Source: Sagittula sp048553715 (GTDB lineage: Bacteria; Pseudomonadota; Alphaproteobacteria; Rhodobacterales; Rhodobacteraceae). From it: a stretch of DNA of 64,000 nt. Under the pieces are notes generated by a model, which was given only the letters and a program-made list of their open reading frames with translations, ran no database searches and had not been told where the DNA came from. Both the position numbers and the translations under genes were made by a program. The stretch spans positions 124,001-188,000 of the forward strand of contig NZ_JBLZNC010000001.1 in the NCBI RefSeq assembly GCF_048553715.1, in the 5' to 3' direction. Position 1 is the stretch's first letter. The number at the start of each line of letters is the position of its first letter. Shown piece by piece: positions 35,192 through 44,248 of the stretch.

Positions 35192-36646
35192 ATGGTGTCA
35201 CGCGTCATTCCTGTGGACCCCTTCGATCTGGTGATTTTCGGCGCGACCGGGGATCTTGCGCGACGCAAGATTCTTCCGGGCTTGTTCCGCCGGTTCTGTT
35301 CTGGCCAAATGCCGGAGGCGGCGCGCATTATCGGCGCGGCCCGGTCAGAGATGGACGATGCCGGTTTCCGCCAAATGGTCCGCGAGGCTATTGCGGAATT
35401 CGGCGGTGGACAGGCCTGCGAGGACGGCACGCTGGACGATTTCCTGTCGATGATCGGCTATGAACACGTGGACGCCATGGGCGACGGCGGCTGGGAGCAG
35501 CTGAAAGGACGGCTGCGTCCGGATATGGTGCGGGCGTTCTATTTCTCGGTCGCGCCCTCGCTGTTTGGTGCGCTGGCGGAACGTTTGCGCGGTTTCGGTC
35601 TGGCTGATGACGACAGCCGCGTGGTGGTCGAAAAGCCGTTCGGCAAGGATCTGGAAAGCGCGCGCGCGCTGAACCAGACGCTGGCGGAGCATTTCGACGA
35701 AACCCAGATCTACCGCATTGACCATTATCTGGGCAAAGAGACAGTGCAGAACCTGATGGCGGTCCGCTTTGGCAACATGCTGTTCGAGCCGCTGTGGAAC
35801 GCGCAATACGTTGACCATATCCAGATCACGGTGGCGGAGACGGTCGATGTGTCGGGGCGTGGGGCCTATTACGACAAATCCGGCGCGATGCGGGACATGG
35901 TGCAAAACCACCTGATGCAGCTGTTGTGCCTGATCGCGATGGAGCCGCCCGCACGCTTTGAGCCCGATGCGGTGCGCGACGAAAAGCTGAAGGTGATCCG
36001 TGCGCTGGACCCCGTGGACTGGCATCACATCGTGCGCGGCCAGTACGGGCCTGACGAGAAGCAGGCGGGCTACCGCAGCCACGTCGAGGACCCCCGTTCG
36101 ACCACGGAATCCTTTGTCGCGATGAAGGTCGGCGTGTCGAACTGGCGTTGGGCGGGCACGCCGTTTTATCTGCGCACGGGCAAGGCGCTGAAAGCGCGCG
36201 CCTCCGAGATCGCCGTGGTTTTCAAGGACGCCCCGCATTCGATTTTTGGTCCCGAAGCGGGCCGCCATGCCAACGTGCTGTCGATCCGGCTGCAGCCGAA
36301 CGAGGGCATGAACCTTGGCGTGACGATCAAGGAACCGGGACCGGGGGGCATGCGCCTGAAAGATGTGGCTTTGGACATGACATTTGCCGATGCTCTGGGG
36401 CCGGATGCCGAGGATATTCCGGACGCCTACGAACGGCTGATCATGGATGTGATCCGCGGCAACCAGACCCTGTTTATGCGCGGGGACGAGGTCGAGGCCG
36501 CCTGGAGCTGGACCGACCCCATCATCGAAGGCTGGAAGCGCCGTGGCGATGTCCCCAAGGAGTATGAGGCCGGGTCCAATGGCCCCGAGGATGCGTTGAT
36601 GTTGATGCATCGCGACGGCCGCAAATGGCGCGACATCCGCGTCTGA
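35192..36646 (+). CDS. zwf: Glucose-6-phosphate 1-dehydrogenase
   Basis: 484 residues. Oxidises glucose 6-phosphate to 6-phosphogluconolactone, making NADPH or NADH. NADP-binding FGATGDLARRK (residues 16-26), EKPFGKD (147-153) and the active-site RIDHYLGKE (175-183) are all intact. First gene of a zwf-pgl-pgi operon, the front of the Entner-Doudoroff route that most roseobacters use for glucose. edd and eda are not in the window. Confidence 0.98.
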   Translation: MVSRVIPVDPFDLVIFGATGDLARRKILPGLFRRFCSGQMPEAARIIGAARSEMDDAGFRQMVREAIAEFGGGQACEDGTLDDFLSMIGYEHVDAMGDGGWEQLKGRLRPDMVRAFYFSVAPSLFGALAERLRGFGLADDDSRVVVEKPFGKDLESARALNQTLAEHFDETQIYRIDHYLGKETVQNLMAVRFGNMLFEPLWNAQYVDHIQITVAETVDVSGRGAYYDKSGAMRDMVQNHLMQLLCLIAMEPPARFEPDAVRDEKLKVIRALDPVDWHHIVRGQYGPDEKQAGYRSHVEDPRSTTESFVAMKVGVSNWRWAGTPFYLRTGKALKARASEIAVVFKDAPHSIFGPEAGRHANVLSIRLQPNEGMNLGVTIKEPGPGGMRLKDVALDMTFADALGPDAEDIPDAYERLIMDVIRGNQTLFMRGDEVEAAWSWTDPIIEGWKRRGDVPKEYEAGSNGPEDALMLMHRDGRKWRDIRV

Positions 36647-36675
36647 CGCTTTTGCCAAACGGGAGGATTTGACCG

Positions 36676-37353
36676 ATGGCGTATGAATTTATCGAATATG
36701 CGGACCGCGAAATGCTGTCCATTGAGCTGGCGCAGCGTTTGGCGGGCGATTTGCGCACGGCTTTGCAGCAACGCGATCGCGCTGCCCTGGTCGTGCCGGG
36801 CGGGACTTCGCCGGGACCGATCTTCGACGATCTGTGCGCGGCGGATCTGGATTGGTCGCGGGTCGATGTGTTGCTGGGCGACGAACGCTGGGTTCCGGAA
36901 GACAGCCCAAGGTCCAATACCGCGCTGATAAAGTCTCGTTTGCTGCAGGATCGTGCTGCAAGTGCCCGTTTCCTGCCGCTATATGCCCCCTTCGACACAC
37001 CGGAAGAGGGTTTGCCCGAGCTGCAAAAGCCGATTGAGGCCGTGCTGCCCTTGGCCGTGGTTTTGCTGGGGATGGGGGCCGATATGCACACGGCCTCGCT
37101 TTTTCCCGGCGCGGACCGGCTTGAAGACGCATTGAAGCCCGATGCTTCTACATTGATGGCCATGCGCGCACCGGGTGCGCCAGAGCCCCGGATCACGCTG
37201 ACCGCGCCTGTGCTGGATGGGGCGCTTGCCAAGCATGTGCTCATTTTCGGTGATGAAAAGCGCGCCGCACTGGACAATGCAAAGGGCCGCCCGGCAACCG
37301 AAGCACCCATCAACGCAGTGATTTCCGACGCCAAAGTGCATTGGGCCGTCTGA
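36676..37353 (+). CDS. pgl: 6-Phosphogluconolactonase
   Basis: 225 residues, DevB/SOL type. Key parts: ALVVPGGTSPGPIFD, VLLGDERWVP and the DMHTASLFPGAD block. Hydrolyses the product of Zwf. It starts 29 bases after zwf and ends 29 bases before pgi. Confidence 0.95.
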   Translation: MAYEFIEYADREMLSIELAQRLAGDLRTALQQRDRAALVVPGGTSPGPIFDDLCAADLDWSRVDVLLGDERWVPEDSPRSNTALIKSRLLQDRAASARFLPLYAPFDTPEEGLPELQKPIEAVLPLAVVLLGMGADMHTASLFPGADRLEDALKPDASTLMAMRAPGAPEPRITLTAPVLDGALAKHVLIFGDEKRAALDNAKGRPATEAPINAVISDAKVHWAV

Positions 37354-37382
37354 TCCACAGACCGGCAAGACAGGGGATAAAG

Positions 37383-38960
37383 ATGTTCGACAAGGTCAAG
37401 GTGGAGGCCGCGCGCCTCGCGCAGCAACGGATCGAAGCGCTGTTCGACGACAGCGGGCGTGCGGCGGATTTCAGTGTCTCGGCGTTGGGCATGCTGTTCG
37501 ACTACTCGAAGACACAAATGGACGCCGCGGCCCGTCAAGCCTTGCTTGATCTGGTGGACCGGGCGGATGTGGCCGGGCGACGGGCGGCGATGTTCGCCGG
37601 TGAAAAGATCAACGAAACCGAAGGGCGCGCGGTTCTGCATACGGCGCTGCGCAATCTGGATGGCGGGCCGATCCATGTGGATGGCGCGGATGTCATGCCC
37701 GAGGTGCTGGCCACGCTGGGCCGTATGGAAGAGGTGGCACAAACGCTGCGCGGCTCGGACGTGCGCGATGTGGTCAATATCGGCATTGGTGGATCCGACC
37801 TTGGTCCTGTCATGGCGACACTGGCGCTGGCACCGTATCATGACGGACCGCGCACGCATTTTGTGTCCAACGTCGACGGGGCCGATATTGCCGACACGTT
37901 GAAACACTGCGATCCGTCGAAAACCGTATTTATCGTGGCGTCCAAAACATTCACCACGATCGAGACAATGACCAATGCGCGCACCGCCAAAGCGTGGCTG
38001 GAGCGGGCGGGCGTGTCCGACGCGGGAAAATTCATCGCCCTGTCGACCAACAAAGCGGCGGCTGCTGACTTTGGCATTCCGGCCGAGCGTGTGTTCGGCT
38101 TCGAGGATTGGGTCGGCGGGCGCTATTCGGTTTGGGGCCCGATTGGTCTGTCGCTGATGATTGCCGTTGGCCCTGATAATTTCCGCGCCTTCCTGCGCGG
38201 TGCGCAAGCTATGGATCAACACTTTCAACAGGCGGCACCGCTGGAAAACCTGCCCGTCATGCTTGCCCTTGTGGGGATCTGGCACAATCAGGGGCAGGGG
38301 CATGCGACCCGCGCGGTGCTGCCATATGACAACCGCCTGATGCGCCTGCCGGCCTATTTGCAGCAGCTCGAAATGGAGAGCAACGGCAAGGGGGTCAGCA
38401 TGGATGGGGCCGATTTACCGTTTGAAAGCGGCCCGATTGTCTGGGGTGAGCCGGGGACCAACGGGCAGCACGCGTTTTATCAGCTGATCCATCAGGGGAC
38501 GCGGATTGTGCCCTGTGAATTCATGGTGGCAGCACAAGGGCACGAAGCCGATCTGCGCCATCATCACGAGCTGTTGGTTGCCAACTGTCTGGCGCAGTCC
38601 GAGGCACTGATGCGGGGACGGTCGCTGGACGAGGCGCGCGCCAAGGTCGCGGATAAGTTCGACGGGGCCGAGCTGGAGCGGCAGGCGCGCCATCGTGTGT
38701 TCTCGGGCAACCGCCCGTCGACGACGCTGATTTACGACAAGTTGGATCCTGAAACGCTGGGCAAGATCGTGGCGCTGTACGAGCATCGCGTTTTTGTCGA
38801 AGGTGTCATCCTTGGCATCAATTCCTACGACCAATGGGGCGTGGAACTGGGCAAGGAACTGGCCACTGCCTTGGGTCCATTGGTGTCCGGCGACGCCCCG
38901 ATCGAGGGCAAGGACGGATCCACAAGCCAGTTGTTGTCCTTCGTGCGCGCGCGGGCGTGA
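37383..38960 (+). CDS. pgi: Glucose-6-phosphate isomerase
   Basis: 525 residues. Interconverts glucose 6-phosphate and fructose 6-phosphate. NIGIGGSDLGPVM, FIVASKTFTTIETM, VGGRYSVWGPIGLSL and the C-terminal GINSYDQWGVELGKELA are typical, with the catalytic Glu in PFESGPIVWGEPGTNGQHAF region. The ATG at 37383 follows aggggat. An in-frame start at 37341 inside pgl is less likely. Last gene of the operon. Confidence 0.97.
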   Translation: MFDKVKVEAARLAQQRIEALFDDSGRAADFSVSALGMLFDYSKTQMDAAARQALLDLVDRADVAGRRAAMFAGEKINETEGRAVLHTALRNLDGGPIHVDGADVMPEVLATLGRMEEVAQTLRGSDVRDVVNIGIGGSDLGPVMATLALAPYHDGPRTHFVSNVDGADIADTLKHCDPSKTVFIVASKTFTTIETMTNARTAKAWLERAGVSDAGKFIALSTNKAAAADFGIPAERVFGFEDWVGGRYSVWGPIGLSLMIAVGPDNFRAFLRGAQAMDQHFQQAAPLENLPVMLALVGIWHNQGQGHATRAVLPYDNRLMRLPAYLQQLEMESNGKGVSMDGADLPFESGPIVWGEPGTNGQHAFYQLIHQGTRIVPCEFMVAAQGHEADLRHHHELLVANCLAQSEALMRGRSLDEARAKVADKFDGAELERQARHRVFSGNRPSTTLIYDKLDPETLGKIVALYEHRVFVEGVILGINSYDQWGVELGKELATALGPLVSGDAPIEGKDGSTSQLLSFVRARA

Positions 38961-39065
38961 TCTGTGAGGAGGTGCTTGTTGCCCCTCCTTTGCCTTGGGC
39001 AAAGATTGACCAGGAACAATTTCCAAGCGGTTGCGTTTCATCCTCAAGCCTAGGAGGTCCCTGAG

Positions 39066-39851
39066 ATGAAACGCATTTTTCTGACCAGCGCGCTTGTCGC
39101 GTTGATGCCTGTCGCCGTCCTGTCACAAGCCGCATCGAATGAAAGCAGTGTCGAGGGCACTGGAATGATGATGGAAAACGACAGCGCGTCTGCGCCTGAT
39201 GGTGCGATGCCGTCGGGGGACATGATGCAATCGGATGGTATGTCCGGCGAGATGATGTCGAATGGCCCGGTGCAATCAGGCGGGGCGGAGGGCGACCAAT
39301 CCTTTGACCAATCCCCTGAACTGTCCTCTGGGCAGAACGGTTTGTCGCCTGACAGCGGCTCCGCCGATGCGCCGAGCCGAGACGACACAATCGTGAACAC
39401 CGAGATGGACCCGACGCTTGCGGACCGTGATATGACCGCAGGCATGCGCAACCAGCCGCTTGACGACGGGCGGCCTGATCCATCGACAGGGCATCCTGCG
39501 CCGATGGGGATCTCTGGCACGATCACCGCGCAGGATATTGTGGGCAGCCGCTTTTATGTGATGCGCGGCGGTGGCGAGACGTGGGACGAGACCGCGATCT
39601 ATGACGCCGTGAGCGAGGATTGGGAACGCGCCGGTTCGGTGCAGGATCTGGTGATTGATGCCGATGGCAAAGTCACCGGCATGGTGGCCGAGATCGGCGG
39701 GTTTCTGGGTCTTGGCGACAAGTTTGTGATGCTGACCCTTGATGAGGCCAAACTGATCCCGCTGCAGGACGGCAACTACGATGTGGTGACATTCTATTCC
39801 GAGGAACAGCTTGAGGATCGCGATGCCTATGATGCCGCGAATCTGGAATGA
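39066..39851 (+). CDS. Secreted PRC-barrel domain protein
   Basis: 261 residues. A signal peptide (MKRIFLTSALVALMPVAVLSQA) leads into a low-complexity stretch rich in Met, Ser, Asp and Gly (about residues 25-140) and a C-terminal PRC-barrel (about 148-245: DIVGSRFYVMRGG, GSVQDLVIDADGKVTGMVAEIGGFLG). PRC-barrel proteins bind RNA or other partners, or serve photosynthetic and envelope roles; function here is unknown. The low-complexity region is notable for repeated MM and GE/MS steps. Confidence 0.8.
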   Translation: MKRIFLTSALVALMPVAVLSQAASNESSVEGTGMMMENDSASAPDGAMPSGDMMQSDGMSGEMMSNGPVQSGGAEGDQSFDQSPELSSGQNGLSPDSGSADAPSRDDTIVNTEMDPTLADRDMTAGMRNQPLDDGRPDPSTGHPAPMGISGTITAQDIVGSRFYVMRGGGETWDETAIYDAVSEDWERAGSVQDLVIDADGKVTGMVAEIGGFLGLGDKFVMLTLDEAKLIPLQDGNYDVVTFYSEEQLEDRDAYDAANLE

Positions 39852-39876
39852 CCGGCGCATCGAATTGACTGTTCAA

Positions 39877-39900
39877 GGCCCGCCCTTCGGCGGGTCTTTT
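39877..39900. terminator. Rho-independent terminator between the PRC-barrel and cupin genes
   Basis: ggcccgcc-cttc-ggcgggtc forms an 8-pair stem (one G-U) with a tetraloop, followed by tttt on the plus strand. It ends the PRC-barrel transcript and lies directly at the stop of the convergent cupin gene. Confidence 0.8.
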
Positions 39901-40340
39901 CACGTGATATCAAAGCCTTCCGGTGCAAGGGTAAAGCCGCTGAACTGAAACGCCGGCGATACGGTGCATCCCACAAGGGCCCAGTGATCCAAGCCACGAG
40001 CAGCTTGCCAGTGGCCCGTTTCGACGATCTGTTGGGGGCGCTGGCCTGCTGCCAGATCCGGCCCTAGCATATGATCAACCCGTGGTCCGGCAGACGTTGC
40101 CGCCGTCGACAGGATCACCGGGCCTCCCGCGTACCAGTGCCAGATCTCGGCCGCATCTACATGGTGCCAATGGCTGCGTTCCCCCGCCTTGAGCAGAAAG
40201 TAGATGCAGGTGCCGGAGGGGCGCACACCGGCTTCGGCCTCGGCGATCCATGTCTGCTTGTAATGGCCGCCTTCGGGGTGCGGTTGGAGGTCCAGCAGGG
40301 CGATGATCTCTTCCGCTGTCATGGGGCTGTAAGGGGGCAA
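39900..40340 (-). CDS. DUF985 cupin protein
   Basis: 146 residues. Single beta-barrel cupin of the DUF985 (YML079-like) family: LQPHPEGGHYKQTW at residues 17-30, SGTCIYFLLKAGERSHWHHVDAAEIWHWYAG as the first barrel. Metal and substrate unknown. An alternative in-frame ATG six codons in is possible. Confidence 0.85.
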   Translation of the reverse strand: MPPYSPMTAEEIIALLDLQPHPEGGHYKQTWIAEAEAGVRPSGTCIYFLLKAGERSHWHHVDAAEIWHWYAGGPVILSTAATSAGPRVDHMLGPDLAAGQRPQQIVETGHWQAARGLDHWALVGCTVSPAFQFSGFTLAPEGFDIT

Positions 40341-40359
40341 CGTGCGCTCCTGTGAAGAT

Positions 40360-40413
40360 GGGTTAACCCTGCGTGGTCAGCTTGCCTGCATCAAGCATTG
40401 CTTGACGAGCAGG
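40360..40413 (+). promoter_or_regulatory. Palindrome and hairpin before the endolysin gene
   Basis: A perfect 10-base palindrome gggttaaccc (40360-40369) is followed by tcaagc-att-gcttga (40391-40405), itself enclosed by cctgc/gcagg (40385-40389 and 40409-40413). The outer arm takes the first three bases of the ribosome binding site aggagg (40411-40416), so folding could affect translation of the endolysin. Confidence 0.35.
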
Positions 40414-40423
40414 AGGCACAAAG

Positions 40424-41044
40424 ATGTCAAACAAGCGAACAGTTCGGCAGATGGCCGAAGAAATCGTTGCCCGCGAGGGCGGCTATGTCAACGACCCCGA
40501 CGATCCCGGTGGGGCGACAAATTACGGTGTGACCATTCACACCATGCGCCGCTTGGGTCTGGATCTGGATGGCAACGGGCGGGTCGATGTTGCCGATGTC
40601 AAACGGATCACCCGCGCGCAGGCGGTGGATATCTACATCGACCATTACTTTCACAGGCCCCGTATCGCGGAATTGCCGGAGGTGTTACATGCGACGGTAT
40701 TTGACATGTATGTCAACGCCGGAGCCCATGCGGTGCGCATTCTCCAACGGCTGTTGAATGATATGGACGAGCGGTGCTCTGTCGACGGGGCAATCGGTCC
40801 GCAGACCATTGCGGCCTGTGCACGGGCATACGGCAAAGCGCCAGATCATCTGGCCGATGCCTATGGCATTGCGCGGCGCAATTACTATTTCCGCCTTGCG
40901 GATCAACGCCCGTCGTCACGCAAATATGCGCGCACGCGGGCGGGGGCCAAGGGTGGGTGGATCAAACGCGCCGAAGAGTTCATCTCGCCACGCTATCACA
41001 TGACCGAGGCCGAATTCCGCGCACGGGTGGCGGCATGGGTCTAA
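40424..41044 (+). CDS. GTA-type endolysin (holin-associated N-acetylmuramidase, GH108)
   Basis: 206 residues. N-terminal glycoside hydrolase 108 domain with catalytic Glu18 in VAREGGYVNDPDDPGG, and a C-terminal peptidoglycan-binding domain (ILQRLLNDMDERCSVDGAIG onward). It cuts the glycan strand of peptidoglycan. No signal peptide, so it needs a holin, which is encoded immediately downstream with a 10-base overlap. In Rhodobacter capsulatus a pair of this type releases the gene transfer agent and lies outside the main GTA cluster, as here. No phage structural genes are near. Confidence 0.88.
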   Translation: MSNKRTVRQMAEEIVAREGGYVNDPDDPGGATNYGVTIHTMRRLGLDLDGNGRVDVADVKRITRAQAVDIYIDHYFHRPRIAELPEVLHATVFDMYVNAGAHAVRILQRLLNDMDERCSVDGAIGPQTIAACARAYGKAPDHLADAYGIARRNYYFRLADQRPSSRKYARTRAGAKGGWIKRAEEFISPRYHMTEAEFRARVAAWV

Positions 41045-41580
41045 TACAGACTTTGACCGGTTTGCTGTTCGGATCGGGGCGCAATGTTGTGGCCGAAACG
41101 GCCGAGGTGTTCCGCGTGAATGCCGAACAGCAGGCCGTGCGGGGCGCTGCGGCACAGGCTGCGGCCCTCGCGCAATTCGGCAATGAGTTTCGTGTGGTCC
41201 AAAGGTCGTGGTTTGATCGGCTGATGGATGCGTTGAACCGTATCCCGCGCCCCGCCATGGCTTTGGGCACATTGGGATTGTTTGTGACGGCCATGGTGGA
41301 CCCTGTCTGGTTCGCAGCGCGTATGGCGGGCATCGCCTTGGTGCCAGAGCCGCTGTGGTGGCTGTTGGGGGCGATCGTGTCCTTCTACTTTGGGGCCCGA
41401 CATCAGGCCAAAGGACAGGATTTCCAGCGCGAGATCGCGGCAACCATGGCGGCAGTGCCAAACGTCGTGGACACGGTTCGCAATGTCGAGGCGATGCGCG
41501 ACATCACACCGGAGGCTGCCGAAGATGTGACCCCGGGCGACAACCCCGCCCTGTCCGACTGGAAGCGCCATTCCGTTTGA
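41035..41580 (+). CDS. GTA-type holin
   Basis: 181 residues. Two hydrophobic helices around residues 82-102 and 110-130 (MALGTLGLFVTAMVDPVWFA and EPLWWLLGAIVSFYFGA), with charged soluble ends and a C-terminal acidic tail. This is the layout of the holin-family protein paired with GH108 endolysins in Rhodobacterales. It should form membrane pores that let the endolysin out. Its ATG lies inside the end of the endolysin gene. Confidence 0.85.
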   Translation: MGLIQTLTGLLFGSGRNVVAETAEVFRVNAEQQAVRGAAAQAAALAQFGNEFRVVQRSWFDRLMDALNRIPRPAMALGTLGLFVTAMVDPVWFAARMAGIALVPEPLWWLLGAIVSFYFGARHQAKGQDFQREIAATMAAVPNVVDTVRNVEAMRDITPEAAEDVTPGDNPALSDWKRHSV

Positions 41581-41690
41581 GCGCTGAATGATCTGTCGCG
41601 GGGCGGCATGGCGCAGCCCTGCGACATTGTGAATAGGGGGGCGTGGCATTTGGCGTTGGCGCTGGTCTGCGGGCAAACTATAACCGCCCC

Positions 41691-43655
41691 ATGATAGCAG
41701 AACTCGGTCACTTCGCCCTCATCCTTGCATTTCTGGTCTCGCTTGTTCAGGCGATTGTGCCCCTGATCGGGGCGCATAAACGCTGGCCGGGCTGGATGTC
41801 TGTGGCTGAACCGGCGGCGACGGCGCAGTTCCTGCTGACCGCAGGCAGCTTTGCGGCGCTGACCTATGCCTTTGTGGTGTCGGACTTTTCACTCAGTCTT
41901 GTGGTCGGAAACTCGCATACGGCGAAGCCCATGCTGTATAAAATTTCCGGCGTTTGGGGCAATCACGAAGGGTCGATGCTGCTGTGGGTGTTGATCCTTG
42001 CCCTGTTCGGCGCGATGGCGGCATGGTTCGGGGGCAATCTGCCACCGACCTTGCGGGCGCGGGTTCTGGCGGTGCAGTCGTCGGTGTCGGCTGCGTTCTT
42101 TGCCTTTATCCTGTTCACGTCGAACCCGTTTATCCGGCTTTCGGTGCCGCCGATGGATGGGCAGGATCTTAACCCGCTGCTGCAGGATCCCGGTCTCGCC
42201 TTCCACCCACCGTTTTTGTACCTCGGATATGTGGGGCTAAGCATATGTTTCAGCTTTGCCGTCGCCGCCCTGATCGAAGGGCGGGTTGATGCGGCTTGGG
42301 GGCGCTGGGTGCGCCCTTGGACGCTGGCAGCTTGGGTGTTCCTGACCATCGGGATCGCTTTGGGATCGTGGTGGGCCTATTACGAATTGGGCTGGGGCGG
42401 TTTCTGGTTCTGGGATCCGGTCGAAAATGCATCCTTCATGCCGTGGCTGTTCGCGGCGGCGCTGCTGCATTCCGCGATTGTGGTTGAAAAGCGCGAGGCG
42501 CTGAAAAGCTGGACCATCCTTCTGGCCATTCTTGCCTTTGGGTTCTCGCTCATCGGGACATTTATCGTGCGTTCCGGGCTGCTGACCTCTGTACACGCCT
42601 TTGCCAATGATCCGGAGCGTGGGGTGTTCATCCTTGGGATTCTGGTGGTGTTCACCGGTGGGGCACTGACCCTGTTTGCCGCGCGCGCCACGGTGATGGA
42701 GGCGAAGGGCGTCTTCGGTGTGGTCAGCCGCGAATCCGCTTTGGTGGCCAACAACATCCTCTTGGCGGTCTCGTCCTTTGTGGTGTTTGTCGGCACGATC
42801 TGGCCGCTGGTGGCCGAGATGGCATTTGACCGCAAACTGTCAGTCGGGCCGCCGTTTTTCGAACTGGCGTTTACCCCCTTCATGGTGGCGCTGGGACTGC
42901 TGCTGCCGATCGGTGCCATGTTGCCGTGGAAGCGGGCGACGGCGGGCCGCGTCATGCGCCAGCTTGTGCCGGCCTTTGGTCTTGCACTGGCATTGGCCGG
43001 GCTTGTCTGGGCGATGCAGACGGGGCGCAGCCTGCTCGGGCCGGTCGGTGTGTTTCTAGGCGCGTGGTTGGTGGCCGGTGCCATCACCGATTTGTGGAGC
43101 CGTACAGGCCGCAATCGGGATCTGTCACGCTTGCTGCGGCTGCCGCGTGCCGATTGGGGAAAATCCGTGGCCCATGGTGGGCTGGGGATCACCATGCTTG
43201 GCATTGCGGGTCTCATGGCCTGGGAGCAGGAGGACATTCGGACTGTCCATTTGGGCGCTCCGTGGGAGGTCGGGCAGTTCACCTTTGAATTGCAGGATGT
43301 GACCCGCGAACAGGGACCGAACTACATCGCCACGCGCGGTGATGTGGTGGTGCGCCGCGATGGCGCGTTCATCGCACGACTGGCGCCGGAAAAGCGCAAT
43401 TATCCGGTGCAGCAAATGCCCACCACCGAGGCCGCAATCGATTATCGTTTCTTGCGCGACATCTACGTGGTGATCGGTGATCCGCAACCCGATGGCGGCT
43501 GGGTCATGCGCATCTACATCAAACCGCTGGCCAACTGGATCTGGGCGGGCTGTATTCTGATGGCGATCGGCGGGGCGATCAGCCTGTCGGACCGCCGTTA
43601 CCGTGTTGCGGCCGGTGCGCGCAAGACAACCGCATCGGGGGTGCCTGCACAATGA
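41691..43655 (+). CDS. ccmF: Cytochrome c-type biogenesis protein CcmF
   Basis: 654 residues, about fifteen membrane helices. Heme lyase component that attaches heme to apocytochrome c in the periplasm. The tryptophan-rich WWD signature GWGGFWFWDPVENASFMPWL lies around residues 237-256, and heme-binding histidines sit in the flanking helices. The ATG at 41691 is chosen; the frame is open to 41643. It overlaps ccmH by four bases. Confidence 0.95.
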   Translation: MIAELGHFALILAFLVSLVQAIVPLIGAHKRWPGWMSVAEPAATAQFLLTAGSFAALTYAFVVSDFSLSLVVGNSHTAKPMLYKISGVWGNHEGSMLLWVLILALFGAMAAWFGGNLPPTLRARVLAVQSSVSAAFFAFILFTSNPFIRLSVPPMDGQDLNPLLQDPGLAFHPPFLYLGYVGLSICFSFAVAALIEGRVDAAWGRWVRPWTLAAWVFLTIGIALGSWWAYYELGWGGFWFWDPVENASFMPWLFAAALLHSAIVVEKREALKSWTILLAILAFGFSLIGTFIVRSGLLTSVHAFANDPERGVFILGILVVFTGGALTLFAARATVMEAKGVFGVVSRESALVANNILLAVSSFVVFVGTIWPLVAEMAFDRKLSVGPPFFELAFTPFMVALGLLLPIGAMLPWKRATAGRVMRQLVPAFGLALALAGLVWAMQTGRSLLGPVGVFLGAWLVAGAITDLWSRTGRNRDLSRLLRLPRADWGKSVAHGGLGITMLGIAGLMAWEQEDIRTVHLGAPWEVGQFTFELQDVTREQGPNYIATRGDVVVRRDGAFIARLAPEKRNYPVQQMPTTEAAIDYRFLRDIYVVIGDPQPDGGWVMRIYIKPLANWIWAGCILMAIGGAISLSDRRYRVAAGARKTTASGVPAQ

Positions 43656-44131
43656 CGTCTCGATCCCAGTTCATGCGTTGGGGGCAGGGTGCGGTGTTCG
43701 CCCTGCTGGCCAGCGCCGCTCTGGCCGTTCAGCCCGACGAGGTGCTGGACGATCCGGCGCTAGAGGCGCGGGCGCGCGACATTTCCGCAGGTCTGCGGTG
43801 TCTGGTCTGCCAGAACGAAAGCATCGACGAAAGCAATGCCTCGCTTGCGCGGGATTTGCGTTTATTGGTGCGTGAACGGCTTGTGGCGGGGGACACGGAC
43901 GTCGAGGTGGTCGACTATATCGTCGCACGCTACGGCGAGTTTGTTCTGCTCAAACCCACGGCAGGCGGATGGAACTGGCTGCTTTGGGCGGCGGGGCCCG
44001 CGATGTTTGTGGCGGCTTTGGGGATGGGCGCGGTCTATGTCCGCCGTCGGTCACGGTCTGGCAACGATCTGGGTGAGGGGGCGCTTAGTCCCGAGGAACA
44101 GCGCCGCCTGTCCGAAATTCTCGAAGACTAG
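43652..44131 (+). CDS. ccmH: Cytochrome c-type biogenesis protein CcmH (Ccl2)
   Basis: 159 residues. Thiol protein that reduces apocytochrome c before heme attachment. Signal peptide, then the redox motif LRCLVCQNESIDES (Cys50 and Cys53), a membrane helix near residues 103-125 and a short cytoplasmic tail. Coupled to ccmF by an ATGA overlap. The later ccm genes (for example ccmI) are not adjacent. Confidence 0.95.
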   Translation: MTSRSQFMRWGQGAVFALLASAALAVQPDEVLDDPALEARARDISAGLRCLVCQNESIDESNASLARDLRLLVRERLVAGDTDVEVVDYIVARYGEFVLLKPTAGGWNWLLWAAGPAMFVAALGMGAVYVRRRSRSGNDLGEGALSPEEQRRLSEILED

Positions 44132-44248
44132 GGCCATCGGGGACGTGACGTCCTGACACGGCTTTCACATTGCCTTGGCCTTGGCGGGGGTGTTTCATGG
44201 CGCCAAAGCGGCCGCTTGGCGTGCTGCGACGCCAAGAGGAGCCCCCCA

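Noticed and set aside
36522..38303. A 593-codon open frame on the minus strand across pgl and pgi
   Set aside because: Shadow frame over two well-identified enzymes on the plus strand.
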